A program made the position numbers and the translations under genes. Below the pieces are notes generated by a model. It was given only the letters and a program-made list of their open reading frames with translations. It had not been told where the DNA came from and did no database searches. A DNA stretch of 64,000 nt from an uncultured Woeseiaceae bacterium (GTDB lineage Bacteria; Pseudomonadota; Gammaproteobacteria; Steroidobacterales; Woeseiaceae): assembly GCA_945788625.1 (NCBI GenBank), contig CALZMQ010000029.1, positions 1 to 64,000 on the forward strand, in the 5' to 3' direction. Of this stretch, positions 23,666 through 32,582 are shown one piece after another (the stretch's first letter is position 1; every line of letters begins with the position of its first letter).

Positions 23666-24914
23666 TGGCAACGCTCACGTTTGAGAAGTCTTCGGCCATC
23701 GTCCGTTCGCTGATGCGAGGGTCGCTGGCGCGCATGCACTTGACGGCCTCGTTGACCAGCCATGTTTTCCTTTTTGCGGCAGCGTGCAGATCGTCGGGGA
23801 TACGCTGGCCGTCGGATAGCCATGCAACCGGCAGGTCGTTGCGAATCAACGCACTCATGACGCAACCGATCTGTGCAGCCTCATCGATCTTCGTGACGAT
23901 GCAGCCCGCCAACGGAACCTTGTTGAATTCGCGCACGGTCTCGTCGAGTGCGGCTTCCTGCGTCGCCGCAGAAAGCGTCAGGTAGAACCGGACCCTGTCC
24001 GCGTTACGCCCGTATGCGGCGAGACGACTGGAAAGGTCCCGGTCCCGCTGGCTACGGCCTTCCGTGTCGATCAGCACCAGTTTCTTGTCCCTGAGGCGCG
24101 CCAGGGTCACCGACAGGTCATCGAAGCTGCTGGCCGAGTACACTTTTGCGCCGATGATGTTCGCGAACGCCGCCAGGTGTTCCTTCGCGCCAATGCGATA
24201 GGCGTCCGCGCTGACGAGCGCGATGTCGTCCGGCCAGTTGTGCATTGCGAAACGTGCTGCGATCTTCGCAATCGTCGTTGTCTTGCCGACGCCGGTCGGC
24301 CCGATCAGCGCGATCGTGCCGCCCTCTCGCAGCATGTCGTCGTTGACGACCGGCAGAGTCTCGGCCAGCATCTTCAGCGGCGCGCTCCACAGGCTCTTGA
24401 TGTCGTCCGTCGGTCCGAGCCGATCGACGACCATGTTCGCGATGTCCGGCGCGAGGCCGAAGCGTGTCAGGTTACGCAATATCTGCGCGCGCAACGGGAA
24501 CCGTCGGGAGGCATCTTTCCAGACCAGTCCCGACAACTGTGTCTCGAGCAGGCCGCGCATCGACGTCAGCTCGGTTTGCAGCTGCTTGAGCGAATGAGAC
24601 TCGCCTTCCCCGGAGGACTCGACCGGCCTCTCCTTGAGGTCTGCAGAGATGATCTCCGGCGCGGGGCTCGGCGGCGCAATATCGGTCTCGGCCATGCCGG
24701 CCAGCACGTCGCTGTCGATGCGCGTGTCGGATTCGGGTTGAACACCCATGGCGTGGCGAACCAGTGCCTCGTCGTAGTCGATCGCGGCGATCACTTCGAT
24801 ACCGTCTTCGACGCGTCGGTTCGACAGGATCACTGCATCAGGCCCCTGATCCTCGCGGACCCGGCGCAGGACTTGCCGCATGTCCTTATCCAAATATCGT
24901 TTGATCTTCACCAT
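23658..24914 (-). CDS. flhF: Flagellar pole-determining GTPase FlhF
   Basis: The protein has 418 residues. The N-terminal B domain opens MVKIKRYLDKDMRQ, followed by a variable linker and the SRP-type NG GTPase. G1 is GPTGVGKTTT (about 203-212), G3 is DTEG, where many FlhF proteins have DTAG, and G4 is TKIDEA. It places the flagellum at the cell pole and recruits early basal-body proteins. It follows flhA after 67 bases and overlaps flhG. The Ala-to-Glu change in G3 is unusual but leaves the Asp and Gly intact. Length and order match Pseudomonas/Vibrio orthologues. Confidence 0.96.
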   Translation of the reverse strand: MVKIKRYLDKDMRQVLRRVREDQGPDAVILSNRRVEDGIEVIAAIDYDEALVRHAMGVQPESDTRIDSDVLAGMAETDIAPPSPAPEIISADLKERPVESSGEGESHSLKQLQTELTSMRGLLETQLSGLVWKDASRRFPLRAQILRNLTRFGLAPDIANMVVDRLGPTDDIKSLWSAPLKMLAETLPVVNDDMLREGGTIALIGPTGVGKTTTIAKIAARFAMHNWPDDIALVSADAYRIGAKEHLAAFANIIGAKVYSASSFDDLSVTLARLRDKKLVLIDTEGRSQRDRDLSSRLAAYGRNADRVRFYLTLSAATQEAALDETVREFNKVPLAGCIVTKIDEAAQIGCVMSALIRNDLPVAWLSDGQRIPDDLHAAAKRKTWLVNEAVKCMRASDPRISERTMAEDFSNVSVANV

Positions 24915-24981
24915 CGTTCCTCATTCGTTTGCTCGCTCGTTTCCTCAACCCTTGCTGTTTCCTTGTCCTTGCCCGCCGCGA

Positions 24982-27042
24982 TCAGCTCACGGCGGCAATC
25001 ATCTGAATGCGCTTGTCGTCCGGCACCTCGTTGTAGGCGAGCACGTGCAGGTTGCGAATGTTGCGCATCATGCGAGACATCCAGGGCCGGATCTGCGGGG
25101 CAACCAGCAGCACGGCGGGTTCTCCCGCCACTTCCTGGCTCTGCGCCCTGTCCGTCAGCGACTGATGCAGTCGTTCCACCATTGCCGGCTCCAGCCCCAC
25201 TTGTCCGCCTTCCTGTGCAGACTCATTCAAGATTCGTTCCAACTCTGGCTCCAGCGTCAATACCGGCAGCTCAGGCCGCGTCCCTGCTACGTTGTGGACG
25301 ATTGACCGGCCCAGAGCGACGCGCACGGCCGCCGACAAAACGTCGGGATCCTGACTGCGTGAGCCGTGCTCCGCCAAAGTTTCGGCGATCTTGCGGATGT
25401 TCCTGAGCGGGATGTTCTCCTCGAGCAGGTTCTGCAGTACTCGCGTAATGACGCTCATCGGCAACAGCTTTGGCGTGAGTTCCTCGACCAGCTTGGGCGA
25501 GGCCGATGCGAGCCGGTCCATGAGCTGCTGGCACTCCTCATGGCCCATGAGTTCGTGCGCGTTCGTCAGCAGGAGCTGGCTCAGGTGCGTGGCTACTACG
25601 GTCGCGGGATCCACCACTGTGTAGCCCAGCATCTGGGCCTCTTCGCGCTGTGACGCGTCGATCCAGTAGGCTTCGAGCCCGAACGCCGGGTCCTCCGTCG
25701 CGATTCCGTCGACCTTTCCAAAAACCTGGCCCGGGTTGATCGCAAGGTCCTTGTCGATATGGACTTCGCTCTCACCGATCGCCACGCCGGCCAGCGAAAT
25801 ACGGTAGGCGTTGGGCGGCAGGTCGAGGTTGTCGCGGATGTGAACCGGCGAAACCAGGAAGCCGAGTTCTTCGGTCAGTTTCTTGCGCACGCCCTTGATA
25901 CGGCCGACCAACGGGCCGTTGCGCTGCGAATCAACCAGGGGAATGAGCCGGTAACCGACTTCGAGCCCGACGAGATCCACGGGATCGACGTCCTGCCAGC
26001 TCAGATCCGGCAATACGGAGTCGGGATCCACGTTACGAACTGCAGGCTCCGGAGGCGGCTTTTTCTTTTTCTTTACCAGGCGCATTGCCGAAAACGCGCA
26101 GACGGCCGCGAGGCTCAGGAATGCGAAGTTCGGCATTCCCGGGATCAGTCCGAGTATGCCGACGATGGCGCCCGTGACGATAAGCGTTCGCGGGTCGTTG
26201 AATAGCTGCGACGAGATCTGCTGCCGCATGTCCTGCGAACGGGAAACGCGAGTCACGATAATCGCGACCGCGGTCGACAACAGCAGCGACGGAATCTGTG
26301 CGACGAGCCCGTCACCTATGGTCAGCAGAGTGTAGTTATGAACGGCGTTGGACAGTGTCAGATCGTGCTGGGACGTGCCGATGATGAGGCCACCGACGAT
26401 GTTGATAAACAGGATCAGGATGCCGGCAACCGCATCGCCGCGAACGAACTTGCTGGAACCGTCCATCGAGCCGTAGAAGTCCGCTTCCTGCCCGATCTCC
26501 TCGCGCCTCGTTCGTGCTTCGTCCTGGTCGATGACGCCTGCGTTCAGATCGGCATCGATCGCCATTTGTTTGCCGGGCATCGCGTCCAGGGTGAAGCGTG
26601 CGGAAACCTCTGAAACGCGTCCCGCACCCTTGGTGACGACGACGAAATTTATGATGACGAGGATCGCGAAAATCACCAGGCCGACCGCGTAGTTGCCGCC
26701 GACGACGAATTCGCCGAAGGCCTCGATGACCTTACCGGCCGCCGACGTGCCCGTGTGCCCGTTGAGCAGGACCACGCGCGTCGACGCGATATTGAGTGCC
26801 AGCCGCAACAGGGTAACGACCAGCAGTATGGTCGGGAAGACCCCGAAATCCAGCGGGCGCTTGACGTACACGGTCGTCAGCAGAATGCCCAGCGACAAGG
26901 AAATGTTGAACGTAAACAGTACGTCGAGAGCGAGTGGCGGCAGCGGGATCATCATCATCGCCAGCATTGCCAGCACCAGCAACGGCAGGCCGAGCCCGTG
27001 AATGATGTCCGCTATATATCCGTTTGCTGTTTCGGTTGCCAT
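24982..27042 (-). CDS. flhA: Flagellar export gate protein FlhA
   Basis: The protein has 686 residues, the expected length. Eight transmembrane segments occupy the first 320 residues. The FHIPEP-type loop includes RFTLDAMPGKQMAIDADLNAG and ARTRREEIGQEADFYGSMDG, both highly conserved in FlhA. A flexible linker (KKKKKPPPE) leads to the cytoplasmic domain that forms the nonameric ring and docks export substrates and chaperones such as FliS and FliT. It is the first gene after flhB, with a 10-base gap. Confidence 0.98.
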   Translation of the reverse strand: MATETANGYIADIIHGLGLPLLVLAMLAMMMIPLPPLALDVLFTFNISLSLGILLTTVYVKRPLDFGVFPTILLVVTLLRLALNIASTRVVLLNGHTGTSAAGKVIEAFGEFVVGGNYAVGLVIFAILVIINFVVVTKGAGRVSEVSARFTLDAMPGKQMAIDADLNAGVIDQDEARTRREEIGQEADFYGSMDGSSKFVRGDAVAGILILFINIVGGLIIGTSQHDLTLSNAVHNYTLLTIGDGLVAQIPSLLLSTAVAIIVTRVSRSQDMRQQISSQLFNDPRTLIVTGAIVGILGLIPGMPNFAFLSLAAVCAFSAMRLVKKKKKPPPEPAVRNVDPDSVLPDLSWQDVDPVDLVGLEVGYRLIPLVDSQRNGPLVGRIKGVRKKLTEELGFLVSPVHIRDNLDLPPNAYRISLAGVAIGESEVHIDKDLAINPGQVFGKVDGIATEDPAFGLEAYWIDASQREEAQMLGYTVVDPATVVATHLSQLLLTNAHELMGHEECQQLMDRLASASPKLVEELTPKLLPMSVITRVLQNLLEENIPLRNIRKIAETLAEHGSRSQDPDVLSAAVRVALGRSIVHNVAGTRPELPVLTLEPELERILNESAQEGGQVGLEPAMVERLHQSLTDRAQSQEVAGEPAVLLVAPQIRPWMSRMMRNIRNLHVLAYNEVPDDKRIQMIAAVS

Positions 27043-27052
27043 GCCCGTCTAC

Positions 27053-28195
27053 TTATCGCGCCCGCCCGGGCCCGGTGAATTCGTCTTCGTCGATATCCGG
27101 CACTGGGGGCTGTGGCCGCCGCTGCCCGGGCTTCAATGCCTCGTTGAGCTGATAGATGTAAGCAAGAATCTGGGCAACTGCCGTGTACAGGCGCGCCGGG
27201 ATTTCGTCGCCGATTTCCGTGGTTCGAAACAGCACCCGGGCAAGCGGCGGAGCCGAGAACAACGGCACGCCGTTTTCCCCTGCGACTTCGCGGATACGCC
27301 GGGCGATGAGATCCTTGCCCTTCGCGATCACCTTCGGCGCGCCCATCTTCGATTCGTCGTACTTGAGTGCGACGGCGAATTGCGTCGGGTTGGTGATGAC
27401 GACATCGGCCGTCGGCAGTTCTTGCATCATCCGGCGCGTCGCAATTTGCTGCTGCATTGCGCGAATGTGTGACTTGACCTCGGGGCGCCCCTCCGTCTCC
27501 TTGAACTCGTCCTTGACTTGCTGTCTCGTCATGCGCAGTTTCTTCTCGTACTGCCATAGCTGAAACGGCACATCGACTGCCGCGATCACGAGGAGGGCGA
27601 GGCTCACGACCAGTAGCGATACGCCGCAGATCCTGAGGGATGCTCTGATGGCCTCGCCCACGGGCTGGCGGCCCAGCGACAGCAGATCCTCCGCTGACCA
27701 CCAAAGCCACGTCACCGCTATCACGGCGACGAGCGCGAATTTCGCGACTGCCTTGAACAGCTCGTTCAGACCGTTGGCGCCGAATACTTTCTTGATGCCC
27801 TTCAGCGGGTTCAGCCGTTCGACCTTGAAGGCCGCCGCTTTCATGCTGAACGACCAGCCGCCTATGACTGCCGCGCTTAAGAACACGGCGCACAGCAACA
27901 CGACGGCGAGCGGCATCAGGCTGATGAAGCTCCTGGACGCAATCTGTGCAAACGCCTCGACCAGGTAGCGATCATCGAGCAACAACTCTCGCTCGATCGA
28001 AAATCCGCTCTTGAACGCCCCTGCAAGGTTGCCGCCCATCGGGCCGGCCATCAGTAGCAATGCGCTGGCGCCCGAGAGCATGACGCCCGTCATGGTCAAC
28101 TCACGCGATCGCGGAACGTCGCCCTTCTTGCGGGCGTCCTCGCGACGTTTGGGAGTCGCTTTTTCGGTACGATCCTGTTGCGCCTCGTCAGCCAT
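27053..28195 (-). CDS. flhB: Flagellar export switch protein FlhB
   Basis: The protein has 380 residues. The N-terminus AQQDRTEKATPKRREDAR is the family signature, followed by four transmembrane segments to about residue 215. The cytoplasmic domain contains the autocleavage site NPTQ (in VVITNPTQFAVAL), between Asn and Pro, which switches substrate specificity from rod/hook to filament. The hook-length ruler FliK encoded at 32583 should act on this protein. The C-terminal tail is proline-rich. The start is 30 bases after the fliR stop. Confidence 0.97.
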   Translation of the reverse strand: MADEAQQDRTEKATPKRREDARKKGDVPRSRELTMTGVMLSGASALLLMAGPMGGNLAGAFKSGFSIERELLLDDRYLVEAFAQIASRSFISLMPLAVVLLCAVFLSAAVIGGWSFSMKAAAFKVERLNPLKGIKKVFGANGLNELFKAVAKFALVAVIAVTWLWWSAEDLLSLGRQPVGEAIRASLRICGVSLLVVSLALLVIAAVDVPFQLWQYEKKLRMTRQQVKDEFKETEGRPEVKSHIRAMQQQIATRRMMQELPTADVVITNPTQFAVALKYDESKMGAPKVIAKGKDLIARRIREVAGENGVPLFSAPPLARVLFRTTEIGDEIPARLYTAVAQILAYIYQLNEALKPGQRRPQPPVPDIDEDEFTGPGRAR

Positions 28196-28225
28196 TCGTT
28201 GCTTTCTCCGTTACTACGACCATCG

Positions 28226-29005
28226 TCACAAACTAAGCAGGCGCGAGGCTTCCGAAAGTGAAAGCATCAGGAACGAGGTAATGTTCTCGACCAGGACGCC
28301 CATGTTTAGAAAAATGACCGCGAAGCCCAACAACATGGCAACCGGGAAACCGACGGCGAACAGGTTCAATGTCGGCGCCGCGCGACTCATGATTCCGAAG
28401 GACAGGTTCACGACCAGCAGAGCCGTAATCGCGGGCAGCGCTATCTTCACCGCAAAAACGAACAGCTGACTGGTCCAGACCAGCAGTTTCTCCAGGATGG
28501 GCAAGGTCAGGGCACCCTCCGAAATCGGCCATGCCCGGAAGCTCTCGGCGAGCAGTTGAATCATTGCGAGATGACCGTCCAGCGAGAGGAAGACCAGCAT
28601 CCCCAACATCAGGAAGAGCTGTCCAAGTACGGGGATGCTGACCCCTCTTGCCCTGTCCAAGAAGACGGCGAAGCCGAGCCCCATGCTCATGGCGATCACC
28701 TGGCCACCGAGCGCGATCGCGTCGAAGACAAGCTGCACTAAGAATCCCAATGCGACGCCGATCCCGATCTCCTGAATCATCATGACCAGACCCGCCACAC
28801 TCAACACATCCTGAGTCACCGCAGGTGGGACCAGCGGTGCGATCACTATCGTCAATGCAATAGCCAGCAACAGGCGCACCCGCATCGGCACGAAACTGCC
28901 ACCGACCAGGGGCATCACCATCAGGAATGCCCCGATGCGCACGAATGGCCAGATGTATATCGCCAGCGTTTCGATGAGCGGTGCTATTGCGATCTCGATA
29001 TTCAC
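28226..29005 (-). CDS. fliR: Flagellar export protein FliR
   Basis: The protein has 259 residues and starts at GTG 29005. Hydrophobic segments run along most of its length, consistent with the FliR chain that together with FliP and FliQ forms the helical export gate. Conserved pieces include FVRIGAFLMVMP, the GGQVIAMSMGLGFA loop and SFGIMSRAAPTLNLFAVGFP. It is separated from fliQ by 40 bases and precedes flhB. Confidence 0.96.
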   Translation of the reverse strand: MNIEIAIAPLIETLAIYIWPFVRIGAFLMVMPLVGGSFVPMRVRLLLAIALTIVIAPLVPPAVTQDVLSVAGLVMMIQEIGIGVALGFLVQLVFDAIALGGQVIAMSMGLGFAVFLDRARGVSIPVLGQLFLMLGMLVFLSLDGHLAMIQLLAESFRAWPISEGALTLPILEKLLVWTSQLFVFAVKIALPAITALLVVNLSFGIMSRAAPTLNLFAVGFPVAMLLGFAVIFLNMGVLVENITSFLMLSLSEASRLLSL

Positions 29006-29045
29006 GTGTCTTCGTCTCTAACATGTCTCGGTCCTTTCTCGTGTT

Positions 29046-29315
29046 TCATGAGATCAGTGAGGGGATTTGCTCCATCAGCTGCCGCGTGTAATTCACGATG
29101 ACGCTCAGCATCCACGGACCGGCAACCACCAGTGCCATCACCAGCACCAGCAGTTTCGGGATGAAGCTCAGGGTCATTTCGTTGATCTGGGTCGCGGCCT
29201 GGATCATGCCCACCAGGAGTCCGACGGCGAGCGCCGATCCCAGCAAGGGGGCCGCTATCATCATGGTCACCCAAAGTGCCTGCTGGCCGATTGTCGTTAC
29301 TGTTTCCGGTGTCAT
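29046..29315 (-). CDS. fliQ: Flagellar export protein FliQ
   Basis: The protein has 89 residues, as is standard. It forms two hydrophobic helices (about 15-38 and 50-75) with the conserved GLLVGMIQAATQINEMTL segment between them. Four copies assemble around the FliP pentamer in the export gate. It lies 11 bases after the fliP stop. Confidence 0.97.
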   Translation of the reverse strand: MTPETVTTIGQQALWVTMMIAAPLLGSALAVGLLVGMIQAATQINEMTLSFIPKLLVLVMALVVAGPWMLSVIVNYTRQLMEQIPSLIS

Positions 29316-29326
29316 CTTGAGTTCCT

Positions 29327-30058
29327 TCAGATATAGAAGCTCGACGCCAGCGTCCCCAGCAGGAGCGCCCAGCCGTCGACCATGACGAACAACATGATCT
29401 TGAATGGCAGCGAAATGAGCATCGGGGAGAGCATCATCATGCCCATCGACATCAGGACGCTCGACACGATGAGGTCGATAACGAGGAACGGGATGAAGAC
29501 CAGGAAACCGATCTGAAAGGCAGTCTTGAGTTCGCTGACCATGAAACTCGGTATGACGATTGACAGCGGCACCTCGTCAATCGAGCCGATGTCCGTCAAC
29601 CCGGCGATCGATGAGAAGAGTTGCAGGTCGCTGTCGCGCGTCTGATCCAGCATGAAGCGGCGTAAGGGCTCGATGCCTTTGGCCATTGCTTCCGTCGACG
29701 ACATCTGGCCGTCCATGTACGGGACCGCGGCGTTCTGGTGTATGTCGCTGATGACCGGCGACATGACGAAGAACGTAAGGAATAGCGCGATGCCGAGCAG
29801 GACCTGGTTCGGCGGCGTCTGTGCCGTACCCAGCGCCTGTCGGAGAATGGACAGAACGATGATGATGCGGACGAAAGCGCTGGTAGACAGCACTGCTGCC
29901 GGCAACAAGGTCAACAGCGTCATCAAGACCAGGATCTGGATGCTCAGCGTGTAACTCTGCCCTTCCGTCGCTTCGCCGGCGAGCGCGAGCGGCGCCGTCT
30001 GTGCGTCGGCCGTTGTGCAGATGAGCAGCAACGCCGCGATAGCCAGCAAGAACCTCAT
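29327..30058 (-). CDS. fliP: Flagellar export protein FliP
   Basis: The protein has 243 residues. ATG at 30058 is selected because it gives a signal-peptide-like start (cleavage near ADA) and overlaps fliO by four bases. Conserved FliP blocks are [23 protein letters not shown] (here [13 protein letters not shown]), [18 protein letters not shown] and a C-terminal [17 protein letters not shown]. The protein forms the pentameric core of the export gate. A cleavable signal is usual for FliP. Confidence 0.97.
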   Translation of the reverse strand: MRFLLAIAALLLICTTADAQTAPLALAGEATEGQSYTLSIQILVLMTLLTLLPAAVLSTSAFVRIIIVLSILRQALGTAQTPPNQVLLGIALFLTFFVMSPVISDIHQNAAVPYMDGQMSSTEAMAKGIEPLRRFMLDQTRDSDLQLFSSIAGLTDIGSIDEVPLSIVIPSFMVSELKTAFQIGFLVFIPFLVIDLIVSSVLMSMGMMMLSPMLISLPFKIMLFVMVDGWALLLGTLASSFYI

Positions 30059-30450
30059 TTGCCCGTCTCCTGGAACGCTTTGCGCAAGCGACCGGCGAAG
30101 CCGGATCGCGGACCGTTCCTGGTGACGGCACACACGGGCTCGTCGAAAACGTGCAGGGTCTGAACGCCGCCCGCGGTCATCCCGACAAGCAACTGCTGGT
30201 CGGCGACGTCCACGACGAACAGCCTTTCCTTCGGCCCAAGTGCACGGCTCGCCACGACCTGGATAAGGTCGCCGCCCGCGTTGCCGACAATTCGGGATTT
30301 CGAGTAAAGCCAGCCGAGTGCCACGATCACGCCGACGACGATCAGCATGCTGACGCCCATGCTGAGGATTTCGCCACCGCCGACGAAAGGCGCGACGTTG
30401 ACCGCCGCATCGGCCGTTTCGACAACTTCACTTGTGTTTTCCAGTGTCAT
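30055..30450 (-). CDS. fliO: Flagellar assembly protein FliO
   Basis: The protein has 131 residues. ATG at 30450 is preferred (ACAGG eight bases upstream) over a GTG at 30456. A periplasmic N-terminus of about 30 residues leads to one transmembrane helix (about 30-50). A small cytoplasmic domain follows, with [24 protein letters not shown], the typical FliO beta segment. FliO stabilises FliP during gate assembly. It lies 12 bases after fliN and overlaps fliP. Confidence 0.93.
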   Translation of the reverse strand: MTLENTSEVVETADAAVNVAPFVGGGEILSMGVSMLIVVGVIVALGWLYSKSRIVGNAGGDLIQVVASRALGPKERLFVVDVADQQLLVGMTAGGVQTLHVFDEPVCAVTRNGPRSGFAGRLRKAFQETGK

Positions 30451-30462
30451 CGTCACGGCCTG

Positions 30463-30861
30463 TCAGTGCAACTGCTCGATTCGTTCGGCGGGGCTGACGA
30501 CATCGGTCAGGCGCACGCCGTACTGATCGTCGACAACGACTATTTCGCCATGGGCGATCAGGGTGCCGTTGACGAGCACATCCATGGGCGCGCCGGCATC
30601 CTGATCGAGCGAGATGACAGACCCTTCCACGAGCGACACCAGGTCGCGAATCGATATTTCCGTAGAGCCCACCCGCAGGGAAACGTCGACCGGGATATCG
30701 AGTACCAGGTCGAGATTCACGTCGGCGCGCGTGCCACCGGCAGACTCCGGCGCCGAAGCCGCACCAATAATCTCATCGGGCGCGTACTGCGGTGCGCCTG
30801 CCGATTCCTCGGCTGCAGGCTCCCCTGCTTCGTTAGGGGGATTGGGCGTGTCACTTTCCAT
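30463..30861 (-). CDS. fliN: Flagellar motor switch protein FliN
   Basis: The protein has 132 residues with ATG at 30861, eight bases after GAGGA. The N-terminal 55 residues are acidic and Pro-rich. The C-terminal SpoA domain spans about 60-130 with DIPVDVSLRVGSTEISIRDL and YGVRLTDVVSP. It forms the lower C-ring with FliM, where switching and export-chaperone docking occur. It lies 29 bases after fliM. Confidence 0.96.
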   Translation of the reverse strand: MESDTPNPPNEAGEPAAEESAGAPQYAPDEIIGAASAPESAGGTRADVNLDLVLDIPVDVSLRVGSTEISIRDLVSLVEGSVISLDQDAGAPMDVLVNGTLIAHGEIVVVDDQYGVRLTDVVSPAERIEQLH

Positions 30862-30890
30862 CTGTTCTGTCCTCGTATCTTCTGTGCGTG

Positions 30891-31874
30891 TCAGGCGTTG
30901 GATTCGGCATCCAGCCATGCAGTGGTTTCTATTGCGTAACGGCCGTCATGTACGCCGAAACGGCCCGCGAGAACCGGCACATCACGCGCAAGCACCTTGC
31001 CTTTTCGCGGGTTGCTTATATTGATGACGTCGCCCGGTGCGAGGTCCGCGATTGCGCCCAGCGTCGAGCGTGCCTCGCCGACTACCGAGCTGATGTTCAC
31101 GACGGAGTCAGTTACGCGCGCCCGGATCGAGCGCTCCCAGCGAGCGTCTTCAGCGGCGTCGCGATCACGCTTCTGCCCTTCGAACATCGGCAACAGCGTC
31201 GTGACGGTGGCCGTGGGCCAGAGCACCTGGAAAACGTACTGCTCGCCCGAAATATCAAGCGTGAATTCGGAACTGATGATCGGGTCGCCGCCGTCGACCT
31301 TGTCGATCACGCCCGAACTCAGGTGTGTGCCGACCAGTTTCGGCTCGAGGCCCGCCACCGGGTGCCAGACCTCGCCGATAGCAGCCAGCACCGATTCGCC
31401 GAACAAGGTGGCGATGCTCAGCTCACCTGGCGTGAAAGACTGCGGGTCTTGGCGCGCGGGTTCGTTGCCGAGGCCACCGTAGAATGTCTCTACGATACTG
31501 CCCACAGTCGCACCGTCGACGCTGATCAACCCCGACCCGTCAAGCGGCTTGGCGGAGAATTCGATGACGAGCGCCAGCGCTTCGTTGCGCTCGCAGAACT
31601 CGCTGTAGGAACAGGTTGCGACTTCGCCGAACGCGACCGTGGCTTCGGCATTCAACAGCGACTCCGCCTGTTTGCTCATCAGGCTCGCAAACTGCTGGTT
31701 CAGGTTCTGCAGCCGGGGATAGCTCTTAGTTACGATCCTGGCACGCGGTCCGATTTCGAACGGTGTCACGGCCGCGTAAGTCGGTCCATTGTTGGAATGA
31801 ACCTCGATTTCGCCACTGGACATGCCCTCCAGCAGTGCGCCTTTTTCGTCGTCTGTAAGGATCGGGTCGGTCAT
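30891..31874 (-). CDS. fliM: Flagellar motor switch protein FliM
   Basis: The protein has 327 residues. The N-terminus DPILTDDEKGALLEGM is shaped like the CheY-binding peptide. A middle domain (about 50-230) binds FliG, and a C-terminal SpoA-like domain (about 250-320) pairs with FliN. The GDVINISNPRKGKVLARDVP stretch is characteristic. Chemotaxis genes that would provide CheY are not in the window. Confidence 0.96.
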   Translation of the reverse strand: MTDPILTDDEKGALLEGMSSGEIEVHSNNGPTYAAVTPFEIGPRARIVTKSYPRLQNLNQQFASLMSKQAESLLNAEATVAFGEVATCSYSEFCERNEALALVIEFSAKPLDGSGLISVDGATVGSIVETFYGGLGNEPARQDPQSFTPGELSIATLFGESVLAAIGEVWHPVAGLEPKLVGTHLSSGVIDKVDGGDPIISSEFTLDISGEQYVFQVLWPTATVTTLLPMFEGQKRDRDAAEDARWERSIRARVTDSVVNISSVVGEARSTLGAIADLAPGDVINISNPRKGKVLARDVPVLAGRFGVHDGRYAIETTAWLDAESNA

Positions 31875-31883
31875 AGCGGTGGC

Positions 31884-32390
31884 CTACTGGATCACCAGTG
31901 CCGTGAAGTACACGGCCTCTACACCGGGCTCACCGATCTGGTCGGTCATCACCTGCTGGATTTCAGCCAGCCCGTCCGCGAGCATTTGCTCCTTGCCCTC
32001 GCGCGTGGTGATTTCCTCGTAAACGGCACCGCTGTAGAGGAGAATCAGGCTGTTCCGTATAACCGGCGTATGCTCGCGCACCGAGTTGATGACATTCTGG
32101 TCGCGCGCCATCACTTCCATGGTGATCTGCATGAAGTGTGAATCGCCGATGGCGTCTTTGAAATTGACTACCAGCGGCGGATGCAGACTGGTGTACAGGG
32201 CGGGACCGTCCGCCGGCAGTTTGTTTGCCGCCTCGGCGCCTTCCTCCGCGGGCTCGTCGCCACCGAGGAAGGTCATTCCGGCAAATACGCCCGCGCCAAT
32301 GAGCACCAGCCCGATGCCGACGAACAACAACTTTTTCATCATGCCGCCGGACTCGGCGGGGCTTTCACTTTCGTTAGCTTCTTCAGCCAT
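31884..32390 (-). CDS. fliL: Flagellar basal-body-associated protein FliL
   Basis: The protein has 168 residues with ATG at 32390, seven bases after GGAG. A short acidic start leads to one transmembrane helix (about 22-40), an acidic linker and the periplasmic FliL domain (about 65-165) with SLHPPLVVNFK and LLYSGAVYEEI. FliL rings surround stators and support torque under load. It heads the fliLMNOPQR-flhB operon, with a near-perfect sigma-54 promoter just upstream. Confidence 0.95.
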   Translation of the reverse strand: MAEEANESESPAESGGMMKKLLFVGIGLVLIGAGVFAGMTFLGGDEPAEEGAEAANKLPADGPALYTSLHPPLVVNFKDAIGDSHFMQITMEVMARDQNVINSVREHTPVIRNSLILLYSGAVYEEITTREGKEQMLADGLAEIQQVMTDQIGEPGVEAVYFTALVIQ

Positions 32391-32421
32391 TGCTTGCTCC
32401 AATGTGTCCTGTCACTGGGAA

Positions 32422-32438
32422 TGCAAGTGCCGTGCCAA
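32422..32438 (-). promoter_or_regulatory. Sigma-54 promoter of the fliL operon
   Basis: On the minus strand it reads TTGGCACGGCACTTGCA, a full match to TTGGCACG-N4-TTGCA. It lies about 32 bases upstream of the fliL ATG. Control by a FleQ- or FleR-type activator is expected. Confidence 0.9.
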
Positions 32439-32582
32439 CGTTATTCGCGGGTCATTTAGTGGCTATTTTACAGAGAGTTAAGGGGTTTTTAGAGAATCAG
32501 GATAGGTCGATGGCGCGTCGGAATTCCGGCGTTTTCCCAGCGCCGCCGCGTCGTATTTCGAATCCGTCATTTATTTGACGTA